From positions 62,001 through 126,000 of the forward strand of contig NZ_JXXU01000023.1 of assembly GCF_000967495.1 (NCBI RefSeq): DNA of 64,000 nt. The letters are read 5' to 3'. Source of the DNA: Vibrio neptunius (GTDB lineage: Bacteria > Pseudomonadota > Gammaproteobacteria > Enterobacterales > Vibrionaceae). The notes below the pieces were generated by a model that saw nothing but the letters and a program-made list of their open reading frames with translations, did no database searches and was not told the origin of the DNA. A program made the position numbers and the translations under genes. Shown piece after piece: positions 7,993-18,005 of the stretch (position 1 is its first letter; each line of letters begins with the position of its first letter).

Positions 7993-8613
7993 GTGGATTC
8001 CATGCTGCTATACAGTGTCGATTTATTCGGCACCGCCATTTTCGCTATCTCCGGAGTACTGCTTGCTGGCCGACTCAAAATGGACCCTTTTGGTGTTGCC
8101 GTACTTGGCAGCGTAACCGCTATTGGAGGCGGTACAATCCGTGACATGGCATTAGGTGCCACTCCGGTATTCTGGATTACTGACACCAATTATTTATGGA
8201 CCATTTTGATCACCTGCCTGCTAACGATGCTCATTGTTCGCCGTCCTAAACGTCTAGCTTGGTGGATTTTGCCAGTATGTGATGCAATCGGTCTTGCGGT
8301 GTTTGTTGGTATTGGTGTTGATAAAACCATGGCCTATCAGGATTCAGCACTGGTTGCCATCATCATGGGTGTAATTACTGGATGTGGAGGCGGTATCATC
8401 CGTGATGTACTTGCGCGGGAAGTGCCTATGGTACTGAGAAGTGAAGTCTATGCTACTGCGTGTATCATCGGTGGAGTATTCCACACCACGGCGCTGGCGA
8501 TGGGGCATGGTCCTGACACTGCATTCTTAGCAGGCGTCTTTTCTACTTTGTTGATTCGCCTAGGTGCGATTCGCTGGCACTTGTCTCTACCAACATTTGC
8601 TTTGAATCGTTAA
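7993..8613 (+). CDS. TRIC-like (UPF0126/YadS) cation channel family membrane protein
   Basis: 206 residues made of two copies of the glycine-rich UPF0126 unit: TAIGGGTIRDMALG and GVITGCGGGIIRDVLA, each ending in a G-G-x-x-R-D motif, within about seven hydrophobic segments. Bacterial members of this family resemble trimeric intracellular cation channels; physiological substrate in Vibrio is unknown. The GTG at 7993 is used here because AAGAGA lies upstream; the ATG at 8002 is an alternative. It stands 85 bases after btuF and may be a separate transcript. Confidence 0.88.
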   Translation: MDSMLLYSVDLFGTAIFAISGVLLAGRLKMDPFGVAVLGSVTAIGGGTIRDMALGATPVFWITDTNYLWTILITCLLTMLIVRRPKRLAWWILPVCDAIGLAVFVGIGVDKTMAYQDSALVAIIMGVITGCGGGIIRDVLAREVPMVLRSEVYATACIIGGVFHTTALAMGHGPDTAFLAGVFSTLLIRLGAIRWHLSLPTFALNR

Positions 8614-8633
8614 ACAAGAGTTGTTGCTCTTAT

Positions 8634-8739
8634 TGTCATTCCTTAGAACGAAGCATGAGTGAGTAAGGAATCTCTATACCCTATTCGACTTGCTTTAAGA
8701 GATCCCCAACTCGTTCGTTCCTCACTCTTGAGGATGACA
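8634..8739 (-). repeat. 103-bp imperfect palindromic repeat, copy 2 (inverted)
   Basis: Same family as 5008-5110 but in the opposite orientation: it begins TGTCATTCC and ends GGATGACA on the plus strand, with GAGATCCCCAACTCG-like inner landmark at about 8699. It lies in the convergent gap between the TRIC-like gene and thrC, upstream of the shared terminator. Confidence 0.8.
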
Positions 8740-8783
8740 GTAGTAAAGCAAGGAATGACTCTCGGGTAACTACCCACAGAAAC

Positions 8784-8811
8784 AAAAAAGGTCACCGAGG
8801 TGACCTTTTTT
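8784..8811. terminator. Bidirectional terminator between TRIC-like gene and thrC
   Basis: GGTCAC/GTGACC stem extended by an A6 and a T6 run on either side, with a CGAG loop, 18 bases beyond the thrC stop. It is symmetric and serves both converging genes. Confidence 0.9.
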
Positions 8812-8829
8812 ATATTCAAGCGACGCAGA

Positions 8830-10113
8830 TTATTTCTGCACTCGACGCAGTACTTGTTTTAGCAAGTCAAAGTCATTAGCTAGGTCTTCAGATAGAAGCT
8901 CCATTGCTGCGTGCTTTGCGAGTGGTCCTGGTAGTTCGATATCGGAACCTAGAATATCATCGACTACTTCTTTGAACTTAGCTGGGTGAGCCGTACAAAG
9001 GAATAGACCCGTTTCACCTTCTTGCAATTGCTCTTCAAGGACGCGGTATGCAATCGCACCGTGTGGCTCACATAAGTAACCAAGCGAGTGCAAGTCTTTC
9101 ACCGACTGCGCACTTTGCTCATCAGAAACCGCACCTTTACCTAGAGTCTCTAAGCCCCACTCTTTCACGCGGCATAGCTCTTCGATACGTGGCCAGTTGT
9201 TTGGCTGGCTGACATCCATAGCATTCGATGTGGTTGCCACTGTTGGCTTGGGTTCCCACTTACCGGTTTCTAGGTAGCGCGGCACAGTATCATTAGCGTT
9301 AGTCGCCGCAATAAAACGTTTGATTGGCAAACCCAGTGCTTTAGCCAATAGACCTGCAGTCAAGTTACCGAAGTTGCCACTTGGTACAGAAACAACAAGA
9401 TTCTCACGCTGCTCTTTGCTTAGCTGTGAAGCCGCTTCAAAGTAGTAACAAATTTGCGCCATTAGACGTGAGATGTTGATGGAGTTCGCTGAGTTAAGGC
9501 CAATTTCTTCACGTAACGCAGCATCATCGAAAGCTTGTTTCACAAGCGCCTGACAAGCATCGAAGTCACCATCGATCGCTACAGTGTGAATGTTTTTTCC
9601 AAGCGTACAGAATAGCTTCTCTTGCAATGGGCTGATCTTACCTTTAGGGTAAAGAATCACCACATTGATGTCTTCCATTCCATAGAAAGCATGAGCCACT
9701 GCTGCACCCGTATCACCCGATGTTGCGGTTAGAATGGTGATTTTACCGCCATCAGAAACAGCCGCGAGTGATTGCGCCATAAAACGACCACCAAAGTCTT
9801 TAAACGCTAGAGTTGGACCATGGAACAACTCTAGGGCATAGACACCATCTTTAACTTGATTGATTGGCGCAGGGAATTGGAAAGCCGCATCCACTAGCGA
9901 GTTCACTTTCTCTTCCGCAAGCTCATCACCAATTAACGCAGAAAGAACTTTTGTACTTCGTGAAACAAAATCTTCTGCTAACAGGGCATCAATATCATCG
10001 AACTTAGGCAACTCTTGTGGAAAAAAGAGGCCTTGGTTACGACCTAACCCTTGGCGAACGGCTTGGCCAAAGGAAACTTGTTCATCATTTTCTTTTATAT
10101 TGTAAAGCTTCAT
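8830..10113 (-). CDS. thrC: Threonine synthase
   Basis: 427 residues, full length. A PLP enzyme converting O-phosphohomoserine to threonine, the last step of the pathway. The PLP lysine is in [10 protein letters not shown] (about residue 106), followed by [15 protein letters not shown] and [13 protein letters not shown], the phosphate-binding loop of the thrC family. Last gene of thrABC; its ATG overlaps the thrB stop by four bases (ATGA). A terminator follows. Confidence 0.98.
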   Translation of the reverse strand: MKLYNIKENDEQVSFGQAVRQGLGRNQGLFFPQELPKFDDIDALLAEDFVSRSTKVLSALIGDELAEEKVNSLVDAAFQFPAPINQVKDGVYALELFHGPTLAFKDFGGRFMAQSLAAVSDGGKITILTATSGDTGAAVAHAFYGMEDINVVILYPKGKISPLQEKLFCTLGKNIHTVAIDGDFDACQALVKQAFDDAALREEIGLNSANSINISRLMAQICYYFEAASQLSKEQRENLVVSVPSGNFGNLTAGLLAKALGLPIKRFIAATNANDTVPRYLETGKWEPKPTVATTSNAMDVSQPNNWPRIEELCRVKEWGLETLGKGAVSDEQSAQSVKDLHSLGYLCEPHGAIAYRVLEEQLQEGETGLFLCTAHPAKFKEVVDDILGSDIELPGPLAKHAAMELLSEDLANDFDLLKQVLRRVQK

Positions 10114-11066
10114 AGCTCACTTCCTGTTACTTTCGAGCCCTGTTTGTCTAAACGACAAACATGGACGAATCCTTCTTGGTTTTGTACGTAATTTTGTTCT
10201 AACCAGCGAGCAACTCGCTCAGCGACATCTTTATCTTTGCAAATGCTAAACAGCGTCGGACCACTTCCAGAAATACCAGTAGCTAAAGCACCAGCTGTAG
10301 CTGCATATTTACGTGCATCAGCAAAGCCTGGTAGCAGTTTCTCACGATACGGTTCAGCGATCACGTCTTTGATCATCTTAGCCGCCAGCTCTGGCTGGTT
10401 CGAATGGCAAGCATGGATAAAGCCGGCCAAGTGTCGACCATGAGCAATGATGTCCTGACGACGATACTGAGATGGTAGGATCTCACGGGCTTCTGCCGTT
10501 GATACTTTAATACCCGGATACGCCATGACCCAGAACCAGTCATCAAAACATGGTACTTCCTGGCTGATGATGCCAAGCTCTTCAAGCATCAACTGAACAC
10601 CACCTAGGTAGCATGGTGCGACATTGTCGTAATGTATACCACCAGATATCTGCCCTTCCATCTCACCCATCAATGCCAACAGCTCAGTTTTATCCAACGG
10701 GTTACCATGGAACTGGTTTAGCGCATCCAGAGCCGCGACAATAGAACAGGCACTAGAGCCTAACCCAGAACCGATAGGCATGTTCTTCTCAAGCGTCATT
10801 TCAAGGGGTAACAGAGTCACGCCTTTCTTATCTAGCTCTCTGGCGAACACTTGCCAACAATCATAAACGATATTTTCTTTAGGGTTTTCCGGTAACTTGG
10901 AAACAAAATCGCCCGCCGTTTTGAGGCTAAAAGACTCGTTTCCAGCTTTCACCATCACTCGATCACCGAGCAAGGTGCCATCAATAGGCGATACTGCAGC
11001 GCCGAGTACGTCAAAACCAACACTCACGTTACCAATTGACGCTGGGGCGTAAACCACCACATCCAT
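10110..11066 (-). CDS. thrB: Homoserine kinase
   Basis: 318 residues from the ATG at 11066, which gives the family-typical N-terminus [15 protein letters not shown]. In-frame ATGs at 11078 and 11102 would add 4 or 12 residues; 11102 lies inside thrA, and 11078 is a fair alternative because AGGGG lies upstream of it. GHMP-kinase motifs: [17 protein letters not shown] (ATP loop) and [15 protein letters not shown] near the C-terminus. It phosphorylates homoserine for ThrC. Operon partner of thrA and thrC. Confidence 0.97.
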   Translation of the reverse strand: MDVVVYAPASIGNVSVGFDVLGAAVSPIDGTLLGDRVMVKAGNESFSLKTAGDFVSKLPENPKENIVYDCWQVFARELDKKGVTLLPLEMTLEKNMPIGSGLGSSACSIVAALDALNQFHGNPLDKTELLALMGEMEGQISGGIHYDNVAPCYLGGVQLMLEELGIISQEVPCFDDWFWVMAYPGIKVSTAEAREILPSQYRRQDIIAHGRHLAGFIHACHSNQPELAAKMIKDVIAEPYREKLLPGFADARKYAATAGALATGISGSGPTLFSICKDKDVAERVARWLEQNYVQNQEGFVHVCRLDKQGSKVTGSEL

Positions 11067-11083
11067 ACCACTACTCATCCGCT

Positions 11084-13543
11084 TTAAACCCCTAGTTTCC
11101 ATCCTAAAGTACGCATCACATCTGAGAACACCCCAGCTGCAGTCACTTCTGTACCCGCACCATAACCACGCAATACTAGTGGAATCGGCTGATAGTAGCG
11201 ACTGTAGAAGGCCAATGCGTTCTCACCATCTTTTATCTTGTACATAGGATCATTTTCATCAACAGCAGCAATACTCACACGACATTGGCCATCATTGATT
11301 TCTCCAACATAACGTAGCACTTTACCATCTTCCGCAGCCTTGGCAGACAACTCTTGGAAGTATGTGTCTGCCTCAGGCAGTCGTGCCATAAATTCATCTA
11401 CGCTTCCCGAATCATCAAAACCTGGTGGCAATGCTTGATCAACCAGTACGTCTTCCAGCTCTATATTCATGCCGGCTTCACGCGCTAGGATTAATAGCTT
11501 ACGAGCAACGTCCATACCAGACAGGTCATCACGTGGGTCTGGTTCGGTAAAGCCATTATCTTTAGCAATATTGGTCGCCTGGCTCAGTGTCATACCTTCA
11601 TCAAGCTTACCGAAGATGTAGGACAGCGAACCAGAAAGAATCCCGCTAAAGCGCTCAAGTTCATCCCCTGCGGAGATAAGATTTTGCAGGTTTTCGATCA
11701 CTGGCAAACCAGCGCCAACTGTTGTTTCATACATCAACTTGCGACGAGAACTACGAGCAACATCGCGCAATTGATGGTAGTAAGCCATGCTCGACGTATT
11801 GGCTTTTTTGTTTGGTGTAACAACGTGGAAGCCCGCGGCTAAGAAATCTGCGTATTGGTTAGCGATAGATTCTGAAGAAGTACAATCCACTAAAACTGGG
11901 TTGATAATGTGGTTGCGCTGAACCAATGAAATCAAACGTGCAAGACTAAAGTCTTCAGTTGCGTCGTTTATTCGGTCACGCCAGTGCTCTAAAGGCAGAC
12001 CTTCACTGTCAAGCAGTAATCCCTTGCTGTTCGCCAAACCACAAACTCTTAGAATGATGCCTTTTTCTGCCAGTTTCGCTTGCTGACGCTGAATTTGATC
12101 CACCAGCTCGCCACCAACGCCGCCGACACCGACAACAAATACATCCAAGAAGTGTTTAGAGTTAAACAGGTTCTCATGACACGCTTTTATCGCCTCAGAA
12201 ATCTTATCTTCAGGAATCACAGCAGAAATCGCACGTTCAGAAGATCCTTGAGCGATGGCCACGATATTGACGTTCACTTCAGCTAGAGAAGAGAAGAATT
12301 GAGAAGCGACACCGCGCGAGGTACGCATACCATCACCAACCAGTGTCACAATGGCGACATCGTCCATAAACTCAACTGGCTCAAGAAGACCATCTTTGAG
12401 CTCCAACTCGAACGAGTCGCTGAGTGCTTGCTGAGCGATGGCTTTATCTTCCGCTTCAATACAGAAACTGATGCTGTACTCGGAAGAAGACTGAGTGATC
12501 AGCACAATAGAAACACCAGCTGAAGACATAGCACCGAATACACGGCTCGCCATTCCGACCATGCCTTTCATACCCGGACCTGAGACATTGACCATGGTCA
12601 GGTCACTAAGCGTCGTGATCCCTTTAATTGCTAGGTTATCCTCGCCAGTATCTTGACCAATTAGCGTCCCAGCCCCTTGAGGGTTGAAGCTGTTTTTAAT
12701 TAAACAAGGAATATGGAACTGAGCGATAGGAGCAATGGTTTTAGGGTGAAGTACAGAAGCACCAAAGTAAGATAGCTCCATCGCTTCTTGATAGCTGAGT
12801 GATTTCAGTAGACGCGCATCATCAACCAAGCGTGGGTCACAGTTGTATACACCATCGACATCCGTCCAAATTTCACAGCAATCAGCACGCAAACAGGCTG
12901 CTAACACTGCTGCCGAGTAGTCAGAGCCGTTACGCCCGAGAGTGACAAGCTCCCCCTCTTCGTTACCTGCGGTAAAACCTGGCATGATATTGACGTGGCC
13001 TTCAGGCAAAGGGTTTTGACGGAAATTCTGGGTAGAGACCTCAACGTCAACCATCGCCTCCAAGTGTTCACCGTTTGCGTAGAGGTATTTCACTGGATCT
13101 ATAAGGCTAGCTGGTTGACCTTTTGCTTCCAATACCGCTTTCATAAGCTGAATGGATACCCGTTCACCCTTGCTAATGATACGTGCATTAACGTTGTCTG
13201 GACACATGCCCAGCAGGTTAATCCCATGTACAAACTGACGCAGTTGAGTCAACGAGGTTTTCACTTGGTTATCATAATCTGAGCCATCAATAGTAGGCAG
13301 GACTTGCTTGATATCCTGATACAGATCGCGGAAAGAATCCTCCAACTCAGCGATTTGCAGCTCGGCCTCACCATTTTTCAACGCACCTTCAATCACGGCA
13401 ACGAGTTTATTTGTTGTTTTTCCGGGCGCAGAGAGAACAACAGCAACCTCTTCTTGCTGAGCATTATTAGCAATAATATCTGCTGCTCGTAAAAAACGAT
13501 CGGCATCTGCTAATGATGAGCCTCCAAACTTTAAAACACGCAT
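11084..13543 (-). CDS. thrA: Bifunctional aspartokinase I / homoserine dehydrogenase I
   Basis: 819 residues from the ATG at 13543 (GGAGG upstream; family start [12 protein letters not shown]). An ATG four codons earlier at 13555 is less likely. N-terminal kinase ([21 protein letters not shown]), two ACT regulatory segments in the middle (about 310-460), and a C-terminal dehydrogenase with the NAD(P) loop [13 protein letters not shown] and the [19 protein letters not shown] pattern. Catalyses the first and third steps from aspartate to threonine and is feedback inhibited by threonine in relatives. Expression is controlled by the leader and attenuator just upstream. Confidence 0.98.
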   Translation of the reverse strand: MRVLKFGGSSLADADRFLRAADIIANNAQQEEVAVVLSAPGKTTNKLVAVIEGALKNGEAELQIAELEDSFRDLYQDIKQVLPTIDGSDYDNQVKTSLTQLRQFVHGINLLGMCPDNVNARIISKGERVSIQLMKAVLEAKGQPASLIDPVKYLYANGEHLEAMVDVEVSTQNFRQNPLPEGHVNIMPGFTAGNEEGELVTLGRNGSDYSAAVLAACLRADCCEIWTDVDGVYNCDPRLVDDARLLKSLSYQEAMELSYFGASVLHPKTIAPIAQFHIPCLIKNSFNPQGAGTLIGQDTGEDNLAIKGITTLSDLTMVNVSGPGMKGMVGMASRVFGAMSSAGVSIVLITQSSSEYSISFCIEAEDKAIAQQALSDSFELELKDGLLEPVEFMDDVAIVTLVGDGMRTSRGVASQFFSSLAEVNVNIVAIAQGSSERAISAVIPEDKISEAIKACHENLFNSKHFLDVFVVGVGGVGGELVDQIQRQQAKLAEKGIILRVCGLANSKGLLLDSEGLPLEHWRDRINDATEDFSLARLISLVQRNHIINPVLVDCTSSESIANQYADFLAAGFHVVTPNKKANTSSMAYYHQLRDVARSSRRKLMYETTVGAGLPVIENLQNLISAGDELERFSGILSGSLSYIFGKLDEGMTLSQATNIAKDNGFTEPDPRDDLSGMDVARKLLILAREAGMNIELEDVLVDQALPPGFDDSGSVDEFMARLPEADTYFQELSAKAAEDGKVLRYVGEINDGQCRVSIAAVDENDPMYKIKDGENALAFYSRYYQPIPLVLRGYGAGTEVTAAGVFSDVMRTLGWKLGV

Positions 13544-13576
13544 CCCTTCCTCCAAATATCTGTAAATTAGTTATAA

Positions 13577-13614
13577 AAAAAAGGCCTGTATCTTGTGGGA
13601 TACAGGCCTTTTTT
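13577..13614 (-). terminator. thr operon attenuator
   Basis: A perfect 16-bp stem (13577-13592 with 13599-13614) with core GGCCTGTATC/GATACAGGCC, 6-base loop, and a U-run when read on the minus strand. It lies between the leader peptide stop and thrA, as expected for transcription attenuation controlled by charged Thr and Ile tRNAs. Confidence 0.9.
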
Positions 13615-13629
13615 ATGAATTTCTTTCGC

Positions 13630-13683
13630 TTAGCAGCCTGCCCCAACATGTGTGATGTCGGTAATAATAATGGTTGTGGTCAT
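13630..13683 (-). CDS. thrL: thr operon leader peptide
   Basis: A 17-codon frame, MTTTIIITDITHVGAGC, with five Thr and four Ile among its first eleven residues, ending 16 bases before the attenuator stem. The Thr/Ile bias matches the attenuation leader of E. coli thrABC, where ribosome stalling at these codons prevents terminator formation. An in-frame ATG at 13707 would add eight residues (MQNHSHLV); neither start has a clear Shine-Dalgarno sequence. Confidence 0.75.
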   Translation of the reverse strand: MTTTIIITDITHVGAGC

Positions 13684-13747
13684 TACTAAGTGGCTGTGGT
13701 TTTGCATAGTTTAATGTTATTGCGATTGTGTGTTTGCTTACCCATAC

Positions 13748-13776
13748 GTTTAACCTATTTATTCAGTATGAGTCAA
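13748..13776 (-). promoter_or_regulatory. Candidate thr operon promoter
   Basis: On the minus strand TTGACT (13776-13771) is followed after 17 bases by TTAAAC (13753-13748). The -35 is good, the -10 weak. The start would be near 13740, upstream of the leader peptide. No operator was recognised. Confidence 0.45.
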
Positions 13777-13976
13777 CGAAAAATTTTATTTTTTTTTACA
13801 CTTCGGTCCCATTGGCTTCTGTGAGCCAGTTCAATAAGTTATGTCACTAGAAAACAAAATGAGTCAAATTGCATATTGATGAGTTCTAGTTTTAGCTGAA
13901 AAAGATTCTCCCCGTGCTTTTGTTTTATGCTTTAATTGATCTTGCAGTGGACAGTTAACAATCAAGGAGTGGCAGA

Positions 13977-14438
13977 ATGAAAATAATACTAAGCCTTTTG
14001 CTTACTCTTGTTGCGAGCTCGTCAATGGCTACAGAGCTTCCAGCTTTACCATCACAACAAAAAATATCTCCACATAAACTGTTCCTCTCTAGTGAGAGCG
14101 AACAACGCGACTTCGACACTTGGAAGATTGATGGCGGTTACTCTTATAACGTGTTTGATAATATCGACTTGTACGTAGGAGCCCGCATTAATCAAGGGAG
14201 TCATATCAACGAAAGTGGATTTTTAAGTGGTGTCAGCTATCAGATAACACCGAGGGTCTCAGTAAAAAGTACTCTGCATTCGTACAACGAAGGAAACACG
14301 GCAGAGGGGACGGATAAAGTCATAGCGGCAGAAGTCTCTAGTCGCATGAGATTGACAGAAAACCTCGATCTCCACGCCACTCTCGAACATCAAGAGTGGC
14401 AACAGGAGCTGGAAGTCGGCATCGGCTTTCGTTTCTAA
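13977..14438 (+). CDS. Small outer-membrane beta-barrel candidate, unknown function
   Basis: 153 residues. A signal peptide is clear ([18 protein letters not shown], cleavage near residue 19). The mature part of about 134 residues is built from alternating-pattern segments ([36 protein letters not shown]) and ends in GIGFRF: a terminal Phe preceded by alternating hydrophobics is the classic outer-membrane barrel insertion signal. Length would suit a six- to eight-stranded barrel. AAGGAG precedes the ATG. The 3' end overlaps the convergent RraA-like gene by four bases. I do not recognise the family by name. Confidence 0.75.
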   Translation: MKIILSLLLTLVASSSMATELPALPSQQKISPHKLFLSSESEQRDFDTWKIDGGYSYNVFDNIDLYVGARINQGSHINESGFLSGVSYQITPRVSVKSTLHSYNEGNTAEGTDKVIAAEVSSRMRLTENLDLHATLEHQEWQQELEVGIGFRF

Positions 14439-14920
14439 CTCCAGTCCAACAATTCTGTAGAGGTTAACACACCGTTCCAGTCGGCGTAGACGTAGTCCCC
14501 AGGCTGGATCATTTGGTTGTGTATCGTCAAAGTCACATTCGTGTCACCCGCCCCACGCTTTTCCGTTTTAAATGGGCTGGTTCCAAGCGCCTTGACTCCC
14601 AGTTCCATTTCCGCCATTGCAGCCGCATCACGAATAGCACCATAAACAATCACGCCCTCCCAGTTGTTATCAATCGCTAGGATCGCCAATTGATCACCAA
14701 GCAAGGCTTTTTGACAGGAACCGTGCCCGTCGACAATCAGCACTTTGCCTTTCCCGTCATTACTCAAGGTTTCCCTAACTTTAGAGTTGTCGTGGTAGCA
14801 GCGAACCGTAACAATTTCTCCCCAAAAGGCACTTCTTTTACCAAAAGTGTGTAAGGGTAAATCCAACGACGTTACTTTCTCTTCATGTTTATCACATATA
14901 TCTGGTGTTATATCTTTCAT
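14435..14920 (-). CDS. RraA-like protein (RNase E regulator / HMG-type aldolase family)
   Basis: 161 residues of the RraA fold, with the family core [16 protein letters not shown] (contains the G-x-x-R-D motif used by the metal-dependent aldolases) and [12 protein letters not shown]. In E. coli RraA binds RNase E and lowers its activity; other members are 4-hydroxy-4-methyl-2-oxoglutarate aldolases. Vibrios are known to carry two RraA proteins, and I cannot tell from sequence alone which role this one has. The second RraA gene is not in this window. The downstream gene converges on it with a 4-base overlap. Confidence 0.85.
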   Translation of the reverse strand: MKDITPDICDKHEEKVTSLDLPLHTFGKRSAFWGEIVTVRCYHDNSKVRETLSNDGKGKVLIVDGHGSCQKALLGDQLAILAIDNNWEGVIVYGAIRDAAAMAEMELGVKALGTSPFKTEKRGAGDTNVTLTIHNQMIQPGDYVYADWNGVLTSTELLDWS

Positions 14921-14949
14921 TTTCCCTCCATGAATATGGCTTTAATTCC

Positions 14950-15348
14950 TTATTTGCATCGATACTTCCACTCACCTAAACCGACTTTCATTCCGTCAGC
15001 CAAACAAGAGAGCAAAAACAGCTCGTTACCATCAACATAGTAGATGGCATTCTGCTGATATTTACGTCCTAGCAATAGTGCTTGTGACTCATCAATATCG
15101 ACAGCGAAACTCTCTTCAGCCCAACCAAAACTTTCATCTCCGACTAGCACTTCAACAAAGTAAGTATGGCTAAATTCTTGAGCTAAGTGGCGATTATTTC
15201 CTTCATTTTGTTGTTTAGACTGCCACTGACTGGCGGGGTTCCACGCAGTGATAATGGCAAACCGATGACAGTTTGGCGAGCGAGTGAATTTGAAGTAAGG
15301 GTCTGAATATGCTTGCCAAATTTGTGCATCAATCATCATATAAACCAC
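14950..15348 (-). CDS. DUF3293 domain protein, unknown function
   Basis: 132 residues, cytoplasmic and without membrane segments. The pattern FAIITAWNPASQ near residue 30, followed by SFGWAEESFAVDID and a later GRKYQQNAIYYVDGNEL, fits the uncharacterised DUF3293 family. It is divergent from arcA, sharing a 315-base control region with an FNR box, and may be read together with the RraA-like gene 29 bases downstream. ATGs five and six codons in are possible alternative starts. Confidence 0.75.
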   Translation of the reverse strand: MVYMMIDAQIWQAYSDPYFKFTRSPNCHRFAIITAWNPASQWQSKQQNEGNNRHLAQEFSHTYFVEVLVGDESFGWAEESFAVDIDESQALLLGRKYQQNAIYYVDGNELFLLSCLADGMKVGLGEWKYRCK

Positions 15349-15395
15349 AGTTTTACATTTGTTTTAGACTATTAATATTTGTTACATTCGAACTC

Positions 15396-15409
15396 TTGAT
15401 GTAAATCAA
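15396..15409. promoter_or_regulatory. FNR box upstream of arcA
   Basis: TTGATGTAAATCAA matches the FNR consensus TTGAT-N4-ATCAA at all ten defined positions. Its centre lies about 70 bases upstream of the start predicted from the promoter at 15438-15466, an accepted class I activation distance. In E. coli arcA is FNR-activated in anaerobiosis. The site is symmetric and could also act on the divergent DUF3293 gene. Confidence 0.75.
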
Positions 15410-15437
15410 CAAAGTGCATGGAATTAACATTCTGACG

Positions 15438-15466
15438 TTGTTAGCATGCTGTTAACATTATAGAAT
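15438..15466 (+). promoter_or_regulatory. Candidate arcA promoter
   Basis: TTGTTA (15438-15443) and TAGAAT (15461-15466) with a 17-base spacer. The predicted start near 15473 leaves a leader of about 190 bases before the arcA ATG; the leader contains a short GAGG/CCTC hairpin (about 15491-15508). The rest of the 15349-15663 gap shows no other feature. Confidence 0.5.
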
Positions 15467-15663
15467 CCGCCTCAAAGACTAATAGAACAGTGAGGAAAAG
15501 GGACCTCAATAAGCGAATTGGGACCACGGAAGGCGGGCAGTCAAAGAAACAATGTATTTTTACAGTCTTTGGTTTATTATCAACATCACATTACCTGTAT
15601 GTTAGGTTTTTGCCTAGAATTTATTCTATTAGCACAGTTTTTTCACAAGTTTAGGTACCGCCA

Positions 15664-16380
15664 ATGCAAACCCCGCACATTCTTATTGTTGAAGATGAGC
15701 AAGTAACTCGTAACACTCTAAAGAGTATTTTTGAAGCAGAGGGATACGCTGTTTTCGAGGCCAGTGACGGTGAAGAGATGCACCAGGTGCTGTCTGACAA
15801 CCAAGTAAATCTGGTTATAATGGACATTAACCTGCCGGGCAAAAATGGCCTTCTGCTTGCGCGTGAGCTGCGCGAGCAAGCAAATGTGGCATTAATGTTT
15901 CTGACTGGTCGTGACAATGAAGTCGATAAGATCCTCGGACTTGAAATTGGTGCAGATGACTACATTACTAAGCCATTTAATCCTCGCGAGCTAACTATTC
16001 GTGCTCGCAATCTGCTGAATCGTTCCATGAGCTCCAGTGTGGTCACGGAAGAAAAACGCAGCGTTGAGAAATACGAATTCAACGGCTGGGTATTGGATAT
16101 CAATAGCCGTTCACTGGTTAGTCCAGGAGGTGATGGCTACAAACTACCACGTTCTGAGTTCCGTGCTTTGCTTCACTTCTGTGAAAACCCAGGCAAGATC
16201 CAGACACGTGCCGACCTGCTTAAGAAGATGACAGGTCGTGAGCTGAAGCCACATGACCGCACGGTAGATGTCACTATCCGTCGTATCCGTAAGCACTTTG
16301 AATCAGTCTCAGGTACTCCGGAAATCATCGCGACGATTCACGGTGAAGGTTACCGATTCTGTGGTGATTTAGAAGAGTAA
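15664..16380 (+). CDS. arcA: Aerobic respiration control response regulator ArcA
   Basis: 238 residues: an N-terminal receiver with phospho-acceptor Asp54 in VIMDINLPG, acidic pocket EDE at 10-12, conserved Lys in YITKPF, and a C-terminal OmpR/PhoB-type winged helix (about 130-235; [14 protein letters not shown]). ArcA is phosphorylated by ArcB (not in this window) and represses respiratory and TCA genes when oxygen is low. It follows an FNR box and ends in a strong terminator, so is monocistronic. Confidence 0.98.
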   Translation: MQTPHILIVEDEQVTRNTLKSIFEAEGYAVFEASDGEEMHQVLSDNQVNLVIMDINLPGKNGLLLARELREQANVALMFLTGRDNEVDKILGLEIGADDYITKPFNPRELTIRARNLLNRSMSSSVVTEEKRSVEKYEFNGWVLDINSRSLVSPGGDGYKLPRSEFRALLHFCENPGKIQTRADLLKKMTGRELKPHDRTVDVTIRRIRKHFESVSGTPEIIATIHGEGYRFCGDLEE

Positions 16381-16397
16381 CCACCAAGGTAAAGATA

Positions 16398-16427
16398 AAA
16401 AAATGGAGCCAGTAGGCTCCATTTTTT
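16398..16427 (+). terminator. arcA terminator
   Basis: TGGAGCC/GGCTCCA stem, AGTA loop, with A6 and T6 arms, 17 bases after the arcA stop. Confidence 0.92.
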
Positions 16428-16514
16428 GTTTTATCAGCTATGGCTTAAATGGTATCAACTTATCAGCAAGCTGTGATTCAAGCAGAGCCTAATAACACTC
16501 TGCCGGATATTTCT

Positions 16515-17945
16515 TTAGCCTTTGCCACCTTTGATTGCGTCAATGATCTCAGTCGTTGAACAGCCATCTTCAAAGTTAAGTACTTTCACTTCGCCACCAT
16601 TAGCAATCACTTCTTTACCACCAGCAATTTCTTCAGGTTTATAGTCTCCGCCTTTTACTAGCAAGTCGGGTAACACTTCAGAGATCAAGCGCTGCGGCGT
16701 GTCTTCACCGAAAGGCACCACCCAATCAACCGCACCAAGACCTGCTAATACTGCCATGCGACGATCAGTAGGGTTTACAGGGCGACCTGGGCCTTTAAGG
16801 CGTTTTACTGATTCGTCGGTATTGACAGCAACAATCAAGCGATCACCCAGCTCAGCAGCGTGGTTTAGGTAAGAAACATGTCCGGCATGTAGAATATCGA
16901 AACAACCGTTGGTCATCACTACCTTCTCGCCTTTCGATTGTGCATTCTTCACAGCATCAATCAGCGCCTGTTCGGTGATAACACCAAAATCAGTGTCTTG
17001 GCTGCCATGGACCGCTTCCGCCAGCTCAATAGTCGATACTGTTGATGTACCTAACTTACCTACTACGACGCCTGCTGCTGCGTTTGCCAATGCACAAGCT
17101 TCATCAAGCGGTTTACCTGCCGCGACCGATGCAGCAAGGACAGAAATAACCGTATCGCCTGCACCTGTCACGTCATAGACTTCTTTAGCAAGAGTCGGTA
17201 AATGGAACGGCTCCTGACCACGACGTAGTAATGTCATACCATGTTCGCTGCGCGTCACGAGTAGAGCTTCAAAGTCGAACTCTTCAATTAGCGCTAAGCC
17301 TTTATCGACCAGTTCTTCTTCCGTTTTCACCTGACCAACCACATGCTCAAATTCTGCCATGTTTGGGGTCAGCAACGTCGCACCACGGTAACGTTCAAAG
17401 TCCGCACCTTTAGGATCAATAAATACAGGCACTCTAGCAACTCGTGCTTTCTGAATGAACTGTTGAACATGTTCCAATGCACCTTTCGCATAGTCAGACA
17501 GAACAACCGACTTTACTTTTGGCAATGCCTGTTCCATACGGTCTAAAATCAGCTCGGCATCGGTGTTTTCAAATTTGTCTTCGAAGTCTAAGCGGATCAG
17601 CTGCTGACCACGGCTCAAAACGCGAAGTTTAGTAATGGTTGGATAGTTTGGTAGAGCCACAAAGTCACACTTTACTTTGAGTGCAGACAGCGTCTCATTG
17701 AGCACTTTGGCAGGCTCATCAATCCCAGTTAAACCTACGATATGCGCATGGCCGCCTAAAGAAGCAATGTTCATTGCTACGTTAGCTGCACCGCCTGGAC
17801 GCTCTTCGTTATTTTCTACTTTTACTACAGGAACCGGGGCTTCTGGGGAGATGCGTCCAGTCGGGCCATACCAGTAACGATCAAGCATCACGTCACCGAT
17901 GATCAATACACCAGAGTCACTATAGTTCGGTAGGATTGGTTTCAT
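16515..17945 (-). CDS. hldE: Bifunctional heptose-7-phosphate kinase / heptose-1-phosphate adenylyltransferase
   Basis: 476 residues in two domains. The N-terminal PfkB/ribokinase-type kinase (about 1-320) has [15 protein letters not shown] and [15 protein letters not shown] with the catalytic Asp; the C-terminal nucleotidyltransferase (about 345-476) has [16 protein letters not shown] with the HxGH motif. It makes ADP-heptose for the lipopolysaccharide inner core. Also known as rfaE. It lies 60 bases downstream of glnE on the same strand, the common gammaproteobacterial order. Confidence 0.98.
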   Translation of the reverse strand: MKPILPNYSDSGVLIIGDVMLDRYWYGPTGRISPEAPVPVVKVENNEERPGGAANVAMNIASLGGHAHIVGLTGIDEPAKVLNETLSALKVKCDFVALPNYPTITKLRVLSRGQQLIRLDFEDKFENTDAELILDRMEQALPKVKSVVLSDYAKGALEHVQQFIQKARVARVPVFIDPKGADFERYRGATLLTPNMAEFEHVVGQVKTEEELVDKGLALIEEFDFEALLVTRSEHGMTLLRRGQEPFHLPTLAKEVYDVTGAGDTVISVLAASVAAGKPLDEACALANAAAGVVVGKLGTSTVSTIELAEAVHGSQDTDFGVITEQALIDAVKNAQSKGEKVVMTNGCFDILHAGHVSYLNHAAELGDRLIVAVNTDESVKRLKGPGRPVNPTDRRMAVLAGLGAVDWVVPFGEDTPQRLISEVLPDLLVKGGDYKPEEIAGGKEVIANGGEVKVLNFEDGCSTTEIIDAIKGGKG

Positions 17946-18005
17946 TGTGGGTCTCCAAATTCTAATTCGGGCAAGAGTTTAACACAGGGGATAAGGACCC
18001 TAAAC

